19,417 bases of DNA from Bacillota bacterium (GTDB lineage Bacteria; Bacillota; Clostridia; Lachnospirales; Lachnospiraceae): positions 1 to 19,417 of the forward strand of contig JAEZRJ010000083.1 of assembly GCA_023412855.1 (NCBI GenBank), read 5' to 3'. Below the pieces are notes generated by a model. That model saw only the letters and a program-made list of their open reading frames with translations. It did no database searches and was not told the origin of the DNA. Below, one piece after another: positions 1-6,997 of the stretch. Each line of letters opens with the position of its first letter. Positions within the stretch are counted from its first letter, which is position 1. Both the position numbers and the translations under genes were made by a program.

Positions 1-995
1 CGCCATACGAATCCCGAGCAGTCAGCACCATCCGTAAGGCTCGTTCCACCCGCCACATACGGATTGCCGATGAACTGGCAGGCATAGGATGCGATTGCCT
101 GACCGGAACCGCTTCCCCCGGAAGGAATGCTTACGGAAGAACCGGATGAGGAGCTTGAAGATGAAGAGCCGGACGACGAGGAGCTTGATGAAGAATCGCC
201 GCTGTTTGCAGCCGCTGCCGCTGCTTCTTTCCTCTTTCGTTCCTCTTCCTCAGCCTTCTTTCTGGCCTCTTCCTCCAGCTTCTTGATCTGAGCCGTCTGC
301 TGCTTAATTTTTGTCTTATAAGCTGCAGCCTCTTGCTTTGCTTTCGCTATCTGCACATTATAATTCTCATACTCCTGCTTCTTCTCCTCCAGCAGTTCCT
401 CCATATATGCCTGTTCTTCTTCCAATTCGTGCTTGGAGGCTTCCAATTCCGATTTTTCATCCTCCAGCTGATTCCATACCTGCTGCACATACTCCTTAGC
501 AGCCTGATATTCCTCCAGCATTTTTCTATCATATTCATAAAGCTGTTCTATATAATCCGCCTTATTCACCATATCGCCGAGACTGTCGCTCGTCATAAGA
601 AGCTGTACGTAGGAAATATCTCCCTGCTCATACATGAACTTGATGCGAAGTTTCATAGCCGCATACTGCTCTTCCTCCTGCTGCTTCGCTACCTCGTATT
701 CCGCCTCCGTCTCGACGATCTGCTCTTCCTTTTCCACGATTTCATCCTTGATGATATCCACGCTGGCGATAATTTCCACCACATTTGTATCCAGCTCGTC
801 TATCTCTCCGCTGACCTCGTTTTGCTGTCCCTGAAGGCCGGAGATTTGTCCCTGCACACTATTCAGTTTGTTTTGGTCCTCTGCCTGTTGTTTTTTAATG
901 TCATTAATCGTAGAGGCGTATACCGCTCCCGAGGGAAGGAATGCCATAGTGAAAGCCATAACTATACCGATTAATTTCACAGCTTTTTTCTTCAT
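1..995 (-). CDS. Coiled-coil NlpC/P60 peptidoglycan hydrolase (C-terminus cut by window edge)
   Basis: Likely a secreted cell-wall endopeptidase of the PcsB/CwlO type, which cuts peptide stems during growth or division. The start is the ATG at 993-995, behind an AGAGGTT-type ribosome binding site. Residues 1-28 form a signal peptide (MKKKAVKLIGIVMAF..., ending near VYAS). Residues about 30-240 are Glu/Lys/Gln-rich heptads that should form a long coiled coil. A Ser/Gly linker follows at about 246-270, with runs such as SSSSSSGSS. The start of an NlpC/P60 domain comes next, with the catalytic Cys in DCSGFVW at residue 326. At least 331 codons are present; the catalytic His and the stop lie outside the window. 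The gene begins 41 bp after asnS on the same strand and may be co-transcribed with it. Coiled-coil hydrolases of this type are often activated by FtsEX; that is family knowledge, not seen here. Confidence 0.9.
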   Translation of the reverse strand, partial: MKKKAVKLIGIVMAFTMAFLPSGAVYASTINDIKKQQAEDQNKLNSVQGQISGLQGQQNEVSGEIDELDTNVVEIIASVDIIKDEIVEKEEQIVETEAEYEVAKQQEEEQYAAMKLRIKFMYEQGDISYVQLLMTSDSLGDMVNKADYIEQLYEYDRKMLEEYQAAKEYVQQVWNQLEDEKSELEASKHELEEEQAYMEELLEEKKQEYENYNVQIAKAKQEAAAYKTKIKQQTAQIKKLEEEARKKAEEEERKRKEAAAAAANSGDSSSSSSSSGSSSSSSSSGSSVSIPSGGSGSGQAIASYACQFIGNPYVAGGTSLTDGADCSGFVW

Positions 996-1036
996 AGATA
1001 ACCTCTGTAAGTCTTATGTGCCCGGACTACTTTTTC

Positions 1037-2428
1037 TTATAAATCGCAGTTTTTCACCGTTCTGGGGAAAGGAACAACGTCTCTGATATTTCCCATTCCC
1101 GTCAAATACATAACGCAGCGTTCAAAGCCCAGTCCGAAGCCCGCATGCCTCACGGAACCGTATTTCCTGAGATCGAGATAAAAATCGTAATCTTCTTTGT
1201 CCAGTTCCAGTTCCTCCATACGCTTCTCGAGAAGCTCCAGTTTATCCTCTCTCTGGCTGCCGCCGATAATCTCGCCGATTCCCGGTACGAGGCAGTCCAT
1301 AGCTGCAACCGTCTTGCCATCCTCGTTCAGCTTCATATAGAAGGCTTTGATTTCCTTCGGATAATCCGTTACGAATACAGGACGCTTGAATTCCTGCTCG
1401 GTTAAAAACCTCTCGTGCTCAGTCTGCAGATCGCAGCCCCAGAATACCTTATATTCGAATTCGTCATTATGCTGCTCCAGTATCTTGATCGCCTCCGTAT
1501 AGGTAACATGTCCGAAATCGGAGTTAAGCACATGGGTAAGACGCTCAATCAGCCCCTTATCCACAAACTGGTTGAAGAAGTTCATTTCCTCTTTTGCATT
1601 TTCAAGCACATAACGAATAACATGCTTTAGCATCGATTCCGCAAGAATCATATCATCCTTCAAGTCAGCAAAGGCGATTTCCGGCTCAATCATCCAGAAT
1701 TCCGCCGCATGCCTCGTGGTGTTGGAATTCTCTGCACGGAAGGTAGGGCCAAAGGTATAAACATTTTTAAAAGCAAATGCATAGGACTCCACATTAAGCT
1801 GTCCGCTTACGGTAAGGTTGGTTGCCTTGCCGAAGAAATCTTTGCTGAAATCTATACTTCCGTCCTCATTTTTCGGAATATCCTTCAGGTCCATAGTAGT
1901 TACCTGAAACATTTCTCCTGCGCCTTCGCAATCGCTTCCCGTGATGAGAGGAGTATGCACATAGACGAAGCCTCTCTCCATGAAAAATGTGTGAATCGCG
2001 TAAGCAATCATCGAACGCACCCTGAATACTGCCTGAAACGTATTGGTACGCGGGCGCAGATGGGAAACTGTTCTCAAATATTCGAAGCTGTGTCTCTTCT
2101 TTTGCAGCGGATAATCCGCCGTGGAAAGGCCTTCCACCTCTATTTCCTCCGCTTGCAGCTCGAAGGGCTGCTTCGCATCGGGAGTCTCCACTATCGTTCC
2201 TCTTACAATGATTGCCGAACCCACATTCAACTTACTGATTTGTTCGAAATTATTCAGTTTATCGCTGTATACAATCTGTAGCGGCTCGAAAAATGTGCCA
2301 TCATTCACTACAATAAATCCGAAGGTCTTCGAATCGCGGATGCTTCTGATCCATCCGCCTATCGTCACTTCTTTTCCTGCGAACTCACCGCGCTCACGGT
2401 ATAAGTCTCTGATATCTGTCAAATCCAT
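1037..2428 (-). CDS. asnS: Asparaginyl-tRNA synthetase
   Basis: Charges tRNA-Asn with asparagine in the cytoplasm, using ATP; a class IIb aminoacyl-tRNA synthetase. The product is 463 aa, the normal length. The N-terminal OB-fold anticodon-binding domain covers about residues 18-110 (VTIGGWIRSIRDSKTFGFI). Motif 2 reads FRAENSNTTRHAAEFWM; the RHAAEFWM form favours AsnRS over AspRS. Motif 3 near the C-terminus is GFGLGFERCVMYLTGM, followed by the terminal VVPFPRT signature. The start is supported by AGGGAG about 8 nt upstream. It lies 103 bp downstream of the foldase lipoprotein gene and 41 bp upstream of the P60 hydrolase gene on the same strand. No T-box leader fits in the 103-bp gap, so if regulation by tRNA exists it must act further upstream. 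Confidence 0.97.
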   Translation of the reverse strand: MDLTDIRDLYRERGEFAGKEVTIGGWIRSIRDSKTFGFIVVNDGTFFEPLQIVYSDKLNNFEQISKLNVGSAIIVRGTIVETPDAKQPFELQAEEIEVEGLSTADYPLQKKRHSFEYLRTVSHLRPRTNTFQAVFRVRSMIAYAIHTFFMERGFVYVHTPLITGSDCEGAGEMFQVTTMDLKDIPKNEDGSIDFSKDFFGKATNLTVSGQLNVESYAFAFKNVYTFGPTFRAENSNTTRHAAEFWMIEPEIAFADLKDDMILAESMLKHVIRYVLENAKEEMNFFNQFVDKGLIERLTHVLNSDFGHVTYTEAIKILEQHNDEFEYKVFWGCDLQTEHERFLTEQEFKRPVFVTDYPKEIKAFYMKLNEDGKTVAAMDCLVPGIGEIIGGSQREDKLELLEKRMEELELDKEDYDFYLDLRKYGSVRHAGFGLGFERCVMYLTGMGNIRDVVPFPRTVKNCDL

Positions 2429-2531
2429 CTTCTTTTCTCCCTCGTCTCGTACCTGTTTTTTATTTCACAGCACTGCCTTCTCCATGCTGTCTGCACTGCT
2501 CTGCTCTTTTTTACCTTCCGGTGTTCTTCGC

Positions 2532-3602
2532 TTATTCTGCGCTGATTACTGCGTTTTCACGCATCATTCCTAAAACCTTCTCGCTCATCATATATTCTCT
2601 GTAGCTTTCCTCGTCTACCGCTTCCTTGAACGCATCCACTGATTCATAGGAGGACTCTGCGACAGTGTTCTCTATATCTGTCTGAAGCTCCTCATCTGTC
2701 ACATTCAAGCCTTCCGCGTCCGCAATTGCCTGCAGCAGGATATAGCGTTGTGCAGAATTCAAGGCTTCGCTTTTAATTTCCTCGGGATAAGTCGCCGCAT
2801 CCATTCCGTAGTAAAGCTGCATGTACTGCTCCAAGGTCATTCCATACGCGGCAGCCGCAGAGGTAAGACTTGAGGTCAGCATCTCATTATAACGGTCTAA
2901 CATAGCCTGCGGAGGGTCCTTTATGAACTCGCTCTTTTCTACCGCTGCGCTGGCGAGGGCATTTTCCACTTGAATGTCATATGCGCTCAGCTGCTCCTCA
3001 TACATCATATCGTAAACATACTGCTGATACTCTTCCACCGTACTGCATTCAAGGCCGAGTCCCTTCACATATTCATCTGTCAGCTCCTGCGGTGTGGCTG
3101 ACATGATCGTGTTGATCGTCACCGTAAATACTACATCCTTGCCCGCCAGTTCCGCAGACTGATACCCCTCCGGAAATGTCAGATTAAGCTCCACCGTATC
3201 TCCGACCTTCGCTCCGATCAGACCATCCTCGAATCCATCGATAAACTGTCCCGAACCGATCGTAAGATTGGAACCCGAAGCGGTTCCGCCATCGAAAGCA
3301 ACGCCGTCCAAAGTACCCACGTAGTCGATATTTACCGTATCTCCATCTATAACGCCCCTATCCGGATTCATACTAAGAAGATAGTTGATATAGGAATCCC
3401 TCGTTTCATCCGTAACCTCAGGGTCCGCCTGCGTAATCTCCAAGCCTTTATACTCACCAAGCTTCACATAATCCTTCGCGTCAATTTCATTCAAATATAC
3501 CTTTTGACTGTCATCTGTATTTCCGCATCCCGCAAATGTAGCTGTCGCCACCGTCATAACTGCAACACTTACAATTTTTAACAATATTTCTTTACTTTTC
3601 AT
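2532..3602 (-). CDS. Exported trigger-factor-like FKBP peptidyl-prolyl isomerase lipoprotein
   Basis: Probably an extracytoplasmic foldase anchored to the outer face of the membrane. The product is 356 aa. Residues 1-26 form a lipoprotein signal with a Lys-containing start, a hydrophobic core and TFAGC, putting the lipidated Cys at 26; Phe at -3 is unusual for a lipobox. Residues about 81-167 form an FKBP domain (GDTVNIDYVGTLDGVAFDGG..., IDGFEDGLIGAKVGDTVELNLTFPEGY). Residues about 170-356 are helical and resemble the trigger factor C-terminal chaperone domain (TPQELTDEYVKGL...). The ribosome-binding domain of cytoplasmic trigger factor is missing and is replaced by the signal peptide. The ribosome binding site is AAAGGAG, 11 nt before the ATG. 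I saw no convincing promoter. It may be the first gene of a unit with asnS and the P60 hydrolase gene, whose exported product could be a client (inference). A PrsA-like role is an alternative description. Confidence 0.88.
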   Translation of the reverse strand: MKSKEILLKIVSVAVMTVATATFAGCGNTDDSQKVYLNEIDAKDYVKLGEYKGLEITQADPEVTDETRDSYINYLLSMNPDRGVIDGDTVNIDYVGTLDGVAFDGGTASGSNLTIGSGQFIDGFEDGLIGAKVGDTVELNLTFPEGYQSAELAGKDVVFTVTINTIMSATPQELTDEYVKGLGLECSTVEEYQQYVYDMMYEEQLSAYDIQVENALASAAVEKSEFIKDPPQAMLDRYNEMLTSSLTSAAAAYGMTLEQYMQLYYGMDAATYPEEIKSEALNSAQRYILLQAIADAEGLNVTDEELQTDIENTVAESSYESVDAFKEAVDEESYREYMMSEKVLGMMRENAVISAE

Positions 3603-3736
3603 TCTTAATTCATTCTCCTTTTTCCGCCTTACCTTATGTAAGATACCAGTACTTCACATAAAATAGGCAATACCTCAGTTATACCACAAATCTCCCCTTC
3701 TTAAAACCCTTTTCCTATTTTTTTCATAACTTATTG

Positions 3737-3866
3737 TTACTGTTCACACAGTAGCTTAACACTTGCTGTTAAGCTACGTAAAAATATGATTCAAGAGTGA
3801 TTTCTGCTTCGCGGCGCGAATTTAAATGCAGAAATCATGCGTTACTGAGAACGGAGTGAACAGTAA
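3737..3866 (+). repeat. MITE-like repeat, copy 1
   Basis: A 130-bp element bounded by perfect 11-bp inverted ends, TTACTGTTCAC (3737-3747) and GTGAACAGTAA (3856-3866). Inside are a perfect 11-bp hairpin (arms 3751-3761 and 3767-3777, loop CTTGC), a 10-bp inverted repeat (TGATTTCTGC 3798-3807, GCAGAAATCA 3828-3837) and a small TTCGCG/CGCGAA palindrome between its arms. It contains no open frame of useful size. A diverged second copy lies at 5645-5783. Short size, inverted ends and repetition fit a non-autonomous mobile element; no transposase is present here to drive it. Confidence 0.8.
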
Positions 3867-3916
3867 TTACAGTTCAGCCTTCGGCTAAATTGCAGCATAT
3901 ATGCACACAAAATGCG

Positions 3917-3986
3917 ATACCGCTGCATTTTGGCTCTTGCAGCCTTAGCCAAATTGCACAGCGGCGCAATTTATGCTCCGCGGTAT
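3917..3986. repeat. Large imperfect palindrome, REP-like
   Basis: Outer arms ATACCGC (3917-3923) and GCGGTAT (3980-3986) enclose a second inverted pair, CCGCTGCATTTTGGC (3920-3934) against GCCAAATTGCACAGCGG (3948-3964). The two pairs share the left-hand CCGC, so alternative folds are possible. A related direct repeat, GCTAAATTGCA versus GCCAAATTGCA, links 3884-3894 and 3948-3958. No gene or T-run is attached. Confidence 0.6.
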
Positions 3987-4065
3987 GGAAGGCCGGATAG
4001 TAACAACACATTGACAAAATGCACCTTACGATAATGATGGGACAAATCGTAACACCTTATTCCTC

Positions 4066-5532
4066 TTATAATAAAGGAGAAAGAGGCCTGCTCACCTGCT
4101 CTAAGAATCTTACCCGCAAAGAACGGCTCACATATCCGTTCTTCGTAATCTGTTTGCACTTTTTCATATCCTCGTCGAAAATCTCCCTCATCCTCATCGC
4201 CTGTTCCTCATTATATATGACCGCATTCACTTCAAAGTTAAGCAAAAAGCTGCGGATATCCATATTTGCCGTACCATAGCACAGCACCTTATCATCCACC
4301 ACCATTCCCTTGGCATGAAGAAAGCCATCGTTATAGGTGTAACATTTCGCACCCTCCATAACCAGATCCCCGATATAGGAATAAGTCGCCCAATAGACAA
4401 ACGGATGGTCCGGCTTGCAGGGAATCATTATATTTACTTCGATTCCCGAATGAACGGCTATCATCAATGCAGAAAAAATTGCCTCATCAGGTATGAAATA
4501 GGGAGTCTGTATATAAATGCTCTTTTTCGCTTTGCCAATCAGGCGCAGATAGTTATCCCGTATATTCTGGTATCTGGAATCAGGGCCGCTGGATACGATC
4601 TGTACTTCGCAGTTCTGCTTCGATTCCACCGGCCCCTGATAGACATATTTACCTGTCAGGAACAGATTTTCCTTCGCTGTAAAGTTCCAGTCCAAAGCAA
4701 AACGGATCTGCAAGGCAAATACTGCCGTTCCCGTTATCCTGAGATGGGTATCGCGCCAATAACCGAATTTCTTATCCAGTCCGATGTATTCCTTGCCGAT
4801 ATTGAAACCGCCTACATATCCTATTTTTCCATCAATTACCACTATTTTTCTATGGTTGCGATAATTGATACGAAGATGCAGACGCCTTAAAAAGGCCGGA
4901 AAAAACTCCGAGGTCTTTATTCCCTGACTATTCAGCTTCCTCCAATAGTTTTTCCGAACGGAACGGCAGCCCATGCCGTCGTAGAGAACGCGCACCTCCA
5001 CGCCTTCCTTCACCTTTTCCACCAGCACGTCCTTGATCCGATTGAACAATACATCGTTTTTTATAATATAATACTCCACATGGATATACTTCTCTGCCTC
5101 TCGCATATCCGCAATGAGCGCCTCAAATTTTTCATTTCCATCCGTGAAAACGGTAATATCATTATCATTCGTGAGCATGGCTCCCGAAGCTTCCAGATTG
5201 TACATGACTAAATCCGAATACTCCGCGATTTCCGGGTCCCTGTTCTCCAGTTCCTTGTTCCGCAGGCTGTATTCCTGCCTTCGGATCGCGTCGTTCAAAT
5301 GGTCTTCTATCTCCTTGATGCGGAACATCTTCTGCTTGTGCATGTCCGTTCCGATGAGCAGGTAAAATACAAACCCGAGAATCGGAATGAAATACAAAAG
5401 CAGCATCCATGTCCATATAGCCTTCGGGTCTTTCCTCTGGAAAAATACAATAATAACCGCAAATATTAAATTAATGAAAATCAAATGGCTGAAAATAAAT
5501 GAAAAGCCCGCCTGAGCATTTTCCCAAACCAT
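4066..5532 (-). CDS. cls: Cardiolipin synthase (two HKD motifs)
   Basis: Membrane phospholipase-D-family enzyme that condenses two phosphatidylglycerol molecules into cardiolipin and glycerol. The product is 488 aa, the usual length for bacterial Cls. Two membrane segments lie at the N-terminus (about residues 9-28 and 37-59), followed by two catalytic HxKx4D motifs: H227, K229, D234 in NHRKIVVIDG and H406, K408, D413 in HAKGMVVDD. A conserved YIGGFN-type motif appears as YVGGFNIG after the first HKD. The start codon follows an AAGGGTGA-type ribosome binding site and a strong promoter at 5604-5632. The gene stands alone on its strand and is bracketed by two same-orientation copies of the MITE-like repeat. 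Confidence 0.95.
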   Translation of the reverse strand: MVWENAQAGFSFIFSHLIFINLIFAVIIVFFQRKDPKAIWTWMLLLYFIPILGFVFYLLIGTDMHKQKMFRIKEIEDHLNDAIRRQEYSLRNKELENRDPEIAEYSDLVMYNLEASGAMLTNDNDITVFTDGNEKFEALIADMREAEKYIHVEYYIIKNDVLFNRIKDVLVEKVKEGVEVRVLYDGMGCRSVRKNYWRKLNSQGIKTSEFFPAFLRRLHLRINYRNHRKIVVIDGKIGYVGGFNIGKEYIGLDKKFGYWRDTHLRITGTAVFALQIRFALDWNFTAKENLFLTGKYVYQGPVESKQNCEVQIVSSGPDSRYQNIRDNYLRLIGKAKKSIYIQTPYFIPDEAIFSALMIAVHSGIEVNIMIPCKPDHPFVYWATYSYIGDLVMEGAKCYTYNDGFLHAKGMVVDDKVLCYGTANMDIRSFLLNFEVNAVIYNEEQAMRMREIFDEDMKKCKQITKNGYVSRSLRVRFLEQVSRPLSPLL

Positions 5533-5603
5533 AAACTCACCCTTATCTCTTTCCGGTATCCAAAGGCGGACACGCCACCCTTATCTACTCGCCCTTACCG
5601 CTT

Positions 5604-5632
5604 ATTATATAACATTCCTCCCATTTCTTCAA
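5604..5632 (-). promoter_or_regulatory. Sigma-A-type promoter for cls
   Basis: Read on the minus strand, -35 TTGAAG (5627-5632) and a perfect -10 TATAAT (5604-5609) are separated by 17 nt. The distance to the cls start codon is about 70 nt. The repeat element at 5645 begins 12 bp upstream of the -35 box. Confidence 0.75.
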
Positions 5633-5644
5633 CGAAATTGCCAA

Positions 5645-5783
5645 GTTACTGTTCACACAGCAGTTTAACACTTGCTGTTAAGCTGCGTAAGAATAAGAAT
5701 GTGATCCAGGAGATAATTTCTATTTCGCGAAGCGAATTTAAATGCAGGAATCATACGTTACTGAGAACGGAGTGGACAGTAAC
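5645..5783 (+). repeat. MITE-like repeat, copy 2
   Basis: A diverged copy of the element at 3737-3866, in the same orientation and about 139 bp long. The ends are GTTACTGTTCAC (5645-5656) and GTGGACAGTAAC (5772-5783), inverted with one mismatch. The first hairpin is kept (arms 5660-5670 and 5676-5686, loop CTTGC), with a paired T-A to C-G change relative to copy 1. The TTCGC/GCGAA palindrome (5724-5736) is also kept. ATTGCCAA (5637-5644) and ATTGCTAA (5785-5792) flank it and could be a decayed target-site duplication. It sits between the divergent promoters of cls and the 5879 gene. Confidence 0.8.
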
Positions 5784-5814
5784 CATTGCTAAGGCCCGAG
5801 CGGTACAATTGCGC

Positions 5815-5843
5815 TTGATTATTTAAGGAAACAATGCTACAAT
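5815..5843 (+). promoter_or_regulatory. Sigma-A-type promoter for the 5879 gene
   Basis: -35 TTGATT (5815-5820) and -10 TACAAT (5838-5843) are separated by 17 nt. A strong AGGAGG ribosome binding site follows at 5866-5871, 7 nt before the GTG start. Confidence 0.75.
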
Positions 5844-5878
5844 AAATTTTGCATTAACCTAAAATAGGAGGAACTTTT

Positions 5879-6355
5879 GTGAATACTTTATCAATTGTAT
5901 TATTAGTCATATTAGTCGTTTTAGTCATCGCTGTCGCCGTTTTGTATTTCCTCGGGAAAAAGGCACAGAAGAAGCAGGAAGCGCAGCAGGAACAGATTGA
6001 TGCGATGAAGCAGACCGTTTCCATGCTTATCATCGATAAGAAACGGATGAAGATGAAAGATTCAGGACTTCCTCAAACCGTAATCCAGCAGACCCCCAGA
6101 TTGCTGCGTTTTTCCAAATTTCCTATTGTAAAAGCGAAGATCGGTCCGCAAATCATGACTCTCGTCTGCGATGAGAAGATTTACGATATAGTTCCTGTAA
6201 AGAAAGAAGTAAAGGCAGTCGTAAGCGGTATATATATTACCGATGTAAAGGGACTTCACGGCAAGCAGGCAGCCGCTCCCAAGAAGAAGCAAAGCGCATT
6301 CAGGCGCACGGTGGAAAGGCTTCAGGAAAAGGCCGGAGCAAAGCCCATAAAATAA
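5879..6355 (+). CDS. Small single-pass membrane protein of unknown function
   Basis: I do not recognise this 158-aa protein. The GTG start is well supported by AGGAGG 7 nt upstream. Residues 5-25 form one very hydrophobic membrane helix (IVLLVILVVLVIAVAVLYFL). A basic, Gln/Lys-rich stretch follows (about 27-60), then a compact segment of alternating beta-like sequence (about 70-125; FPIVKAKIGPQIMTLVCDEKIYDIVPVKKEVKAVVSGIYI) and a Lys/Arg-rich tail. By the positive-inside rule the C-terminal part should face the cytoplasm. It has its own promoter and terminator, so it appears to be a single-gene unit, divergent from cls. Confidence 0.8.
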   Translation: MNTLSIVLLVILVVLVIAVAVLYFLGKKAQKKQEAQQEQIDAMKQTVSMLIIDKKRMKMKDSGLPQTVIQQTPRLLRFSKFPIVKAKIGPQIMTLVCDEKIYDIVPVKKEVKAVVSGIYITDVKGLHGKQAAAPKKKQSAFRRTVERLQEKAGAKPIK

Positions 6356-6460
6356 AGCGGATAATAAATAGAAAATTTCTGTACTTAACTTAATGATTCA
6401 ATAGTGCAAAAAAAAATATTGTTAAAATACGATATTTAATACTGATATAGAATATAGAAA

Positions 6461-6490
6461 AGACGGCCTCGTTCACGGCGCCGTCTTTTT
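6461..6490. terminator. Bidirectional rho-independent terminator
   Basis: Stem AGACGGC (6461-6467) and GCCGTCT (6480-6486) with a 12-nt loop, preceded by an A-tract and followed by a T-run, so it works on both strands. It separates the plus-strand 5879 gene from the convergent minus-strand operon ending at 6496. Confidence 0.88.
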
Positions 6491-6495
6491 CATTC

Positions 6496-6951
6496 TCATT
6501 CTCCCTGAAGCGAAAAGCCTCCGCTTTCTTTGGAACGTATGTCCATTCTTATTTTACAATCTGCGAAATGTTCATAATTGATTTCCAGAGCATAATCCAC
6601 ATCCACCACGATTCTCTCCTCCTCTTCGCCCAGCCGTATGCTTCTGGCGTCGATTCCGATTAAGATTTCCCCATAAGGGGTCGCGTAGCTCGTCAGATTC
6701 TTTTTGTTCTTCTCGAAGCTCATATGGACGTTTACCAGTCCCTTTTTCGTCAAATCCAGAGAATTGCGTTTGAACTTAATAATGTTCTTCGTACTTTCGT
6801 CAAAGCCTTCCGTCGTTTCTTCGTAAATGACGTAATGGCTGTCATCCCGTTTATAATACTCTGCCGGAGTAATCGTCTCTATCTTATCTGCGTCCACAGA
6901 ACCAGTATCGAATTGTAGTCCTCTTAAAGACAGCAATACCTCTTTTGTCAT
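6496..6951 (-). CDS. DUF1934 / YwiB-family protein
   Basis: A 151-aa cytoplasmic protein with no signal peptide, matching the DUF1934 (YwiB-like) family of small beta-barrels. Diagnostic features are the N-terminal VLLSLRGLQFD strand, the central VIYEETTEGFDESTKNIIKF stretch, and the C-terminal VDVDYALEINYEHFADCKIRMDI stretch. The biochemical role of the family is unknown. The start is supported by GAGGT 7 nt upstream. It is the last gene of the ispE-murI unit, 46 bp after murI; that gap holds a small CCCGC/GCGGG hairpin (6966-6979) and no promoter. Confidence 0.85.
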   Translation of the reverse strand: MTKEVLLSLRGLQFDTGSVDADKIETITPAEYYKRDDSHYVIYEETTEGFDESTKNIIKFKRNSLDLTKKGLVNVHMSFEKNKKNLTSYATPYGEILIGIDARSIRLGEEEERIVVDVDYALEINYEHFADCKIRMDIRSKESGGFSLQGE

Positions 6952-6997
6952 AAATATACCTCATCCCCGCCGGTGCGGGCCAATCGTTGAACTCTTT

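Larger units (their letters stand above)
3603..4065. other. Gene-free intergenic stretch rich in palindromes
   Basis: No credible gene is visible between cls and the foldase gene. 3603-3736 is an A/T-rich leader with the ribosome binding site of the foldase gene. 3737-3866 is MITE-like repeat copy 1. 3917-3986 is a large palindrome. 4026-4052 holds a 7-bp inverted repeat (TTACGAT/ATCGTAA), and 4062-4086, partly inside the 3' end of cls, has CCTCTT/AAGAGG. None of these hairpins is followed by a T-run on the minus strand, so none is a standard terminator for cls. Confidence 0.75.

Noticed and set aside
1709..2281. 190-codon plus-strand open frame opposite asnS
   Set aside because: It lies wholly antisense to a clear AsnRS gene, has no ribosome binding site, and its translation has no recognisable domain.
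2429..2531. T-box riboswitch upstream of asnS
   Set aside because: The gap is only 103 bp, with no T-box core sequence, specifier stem or terminator seen.
3737..3866. Terminator for cls
   Set aside because: The hairpins lie about 200 bp past the stop, lack T-runs on the minus strand and are shared with a repeat copy elsewhere.
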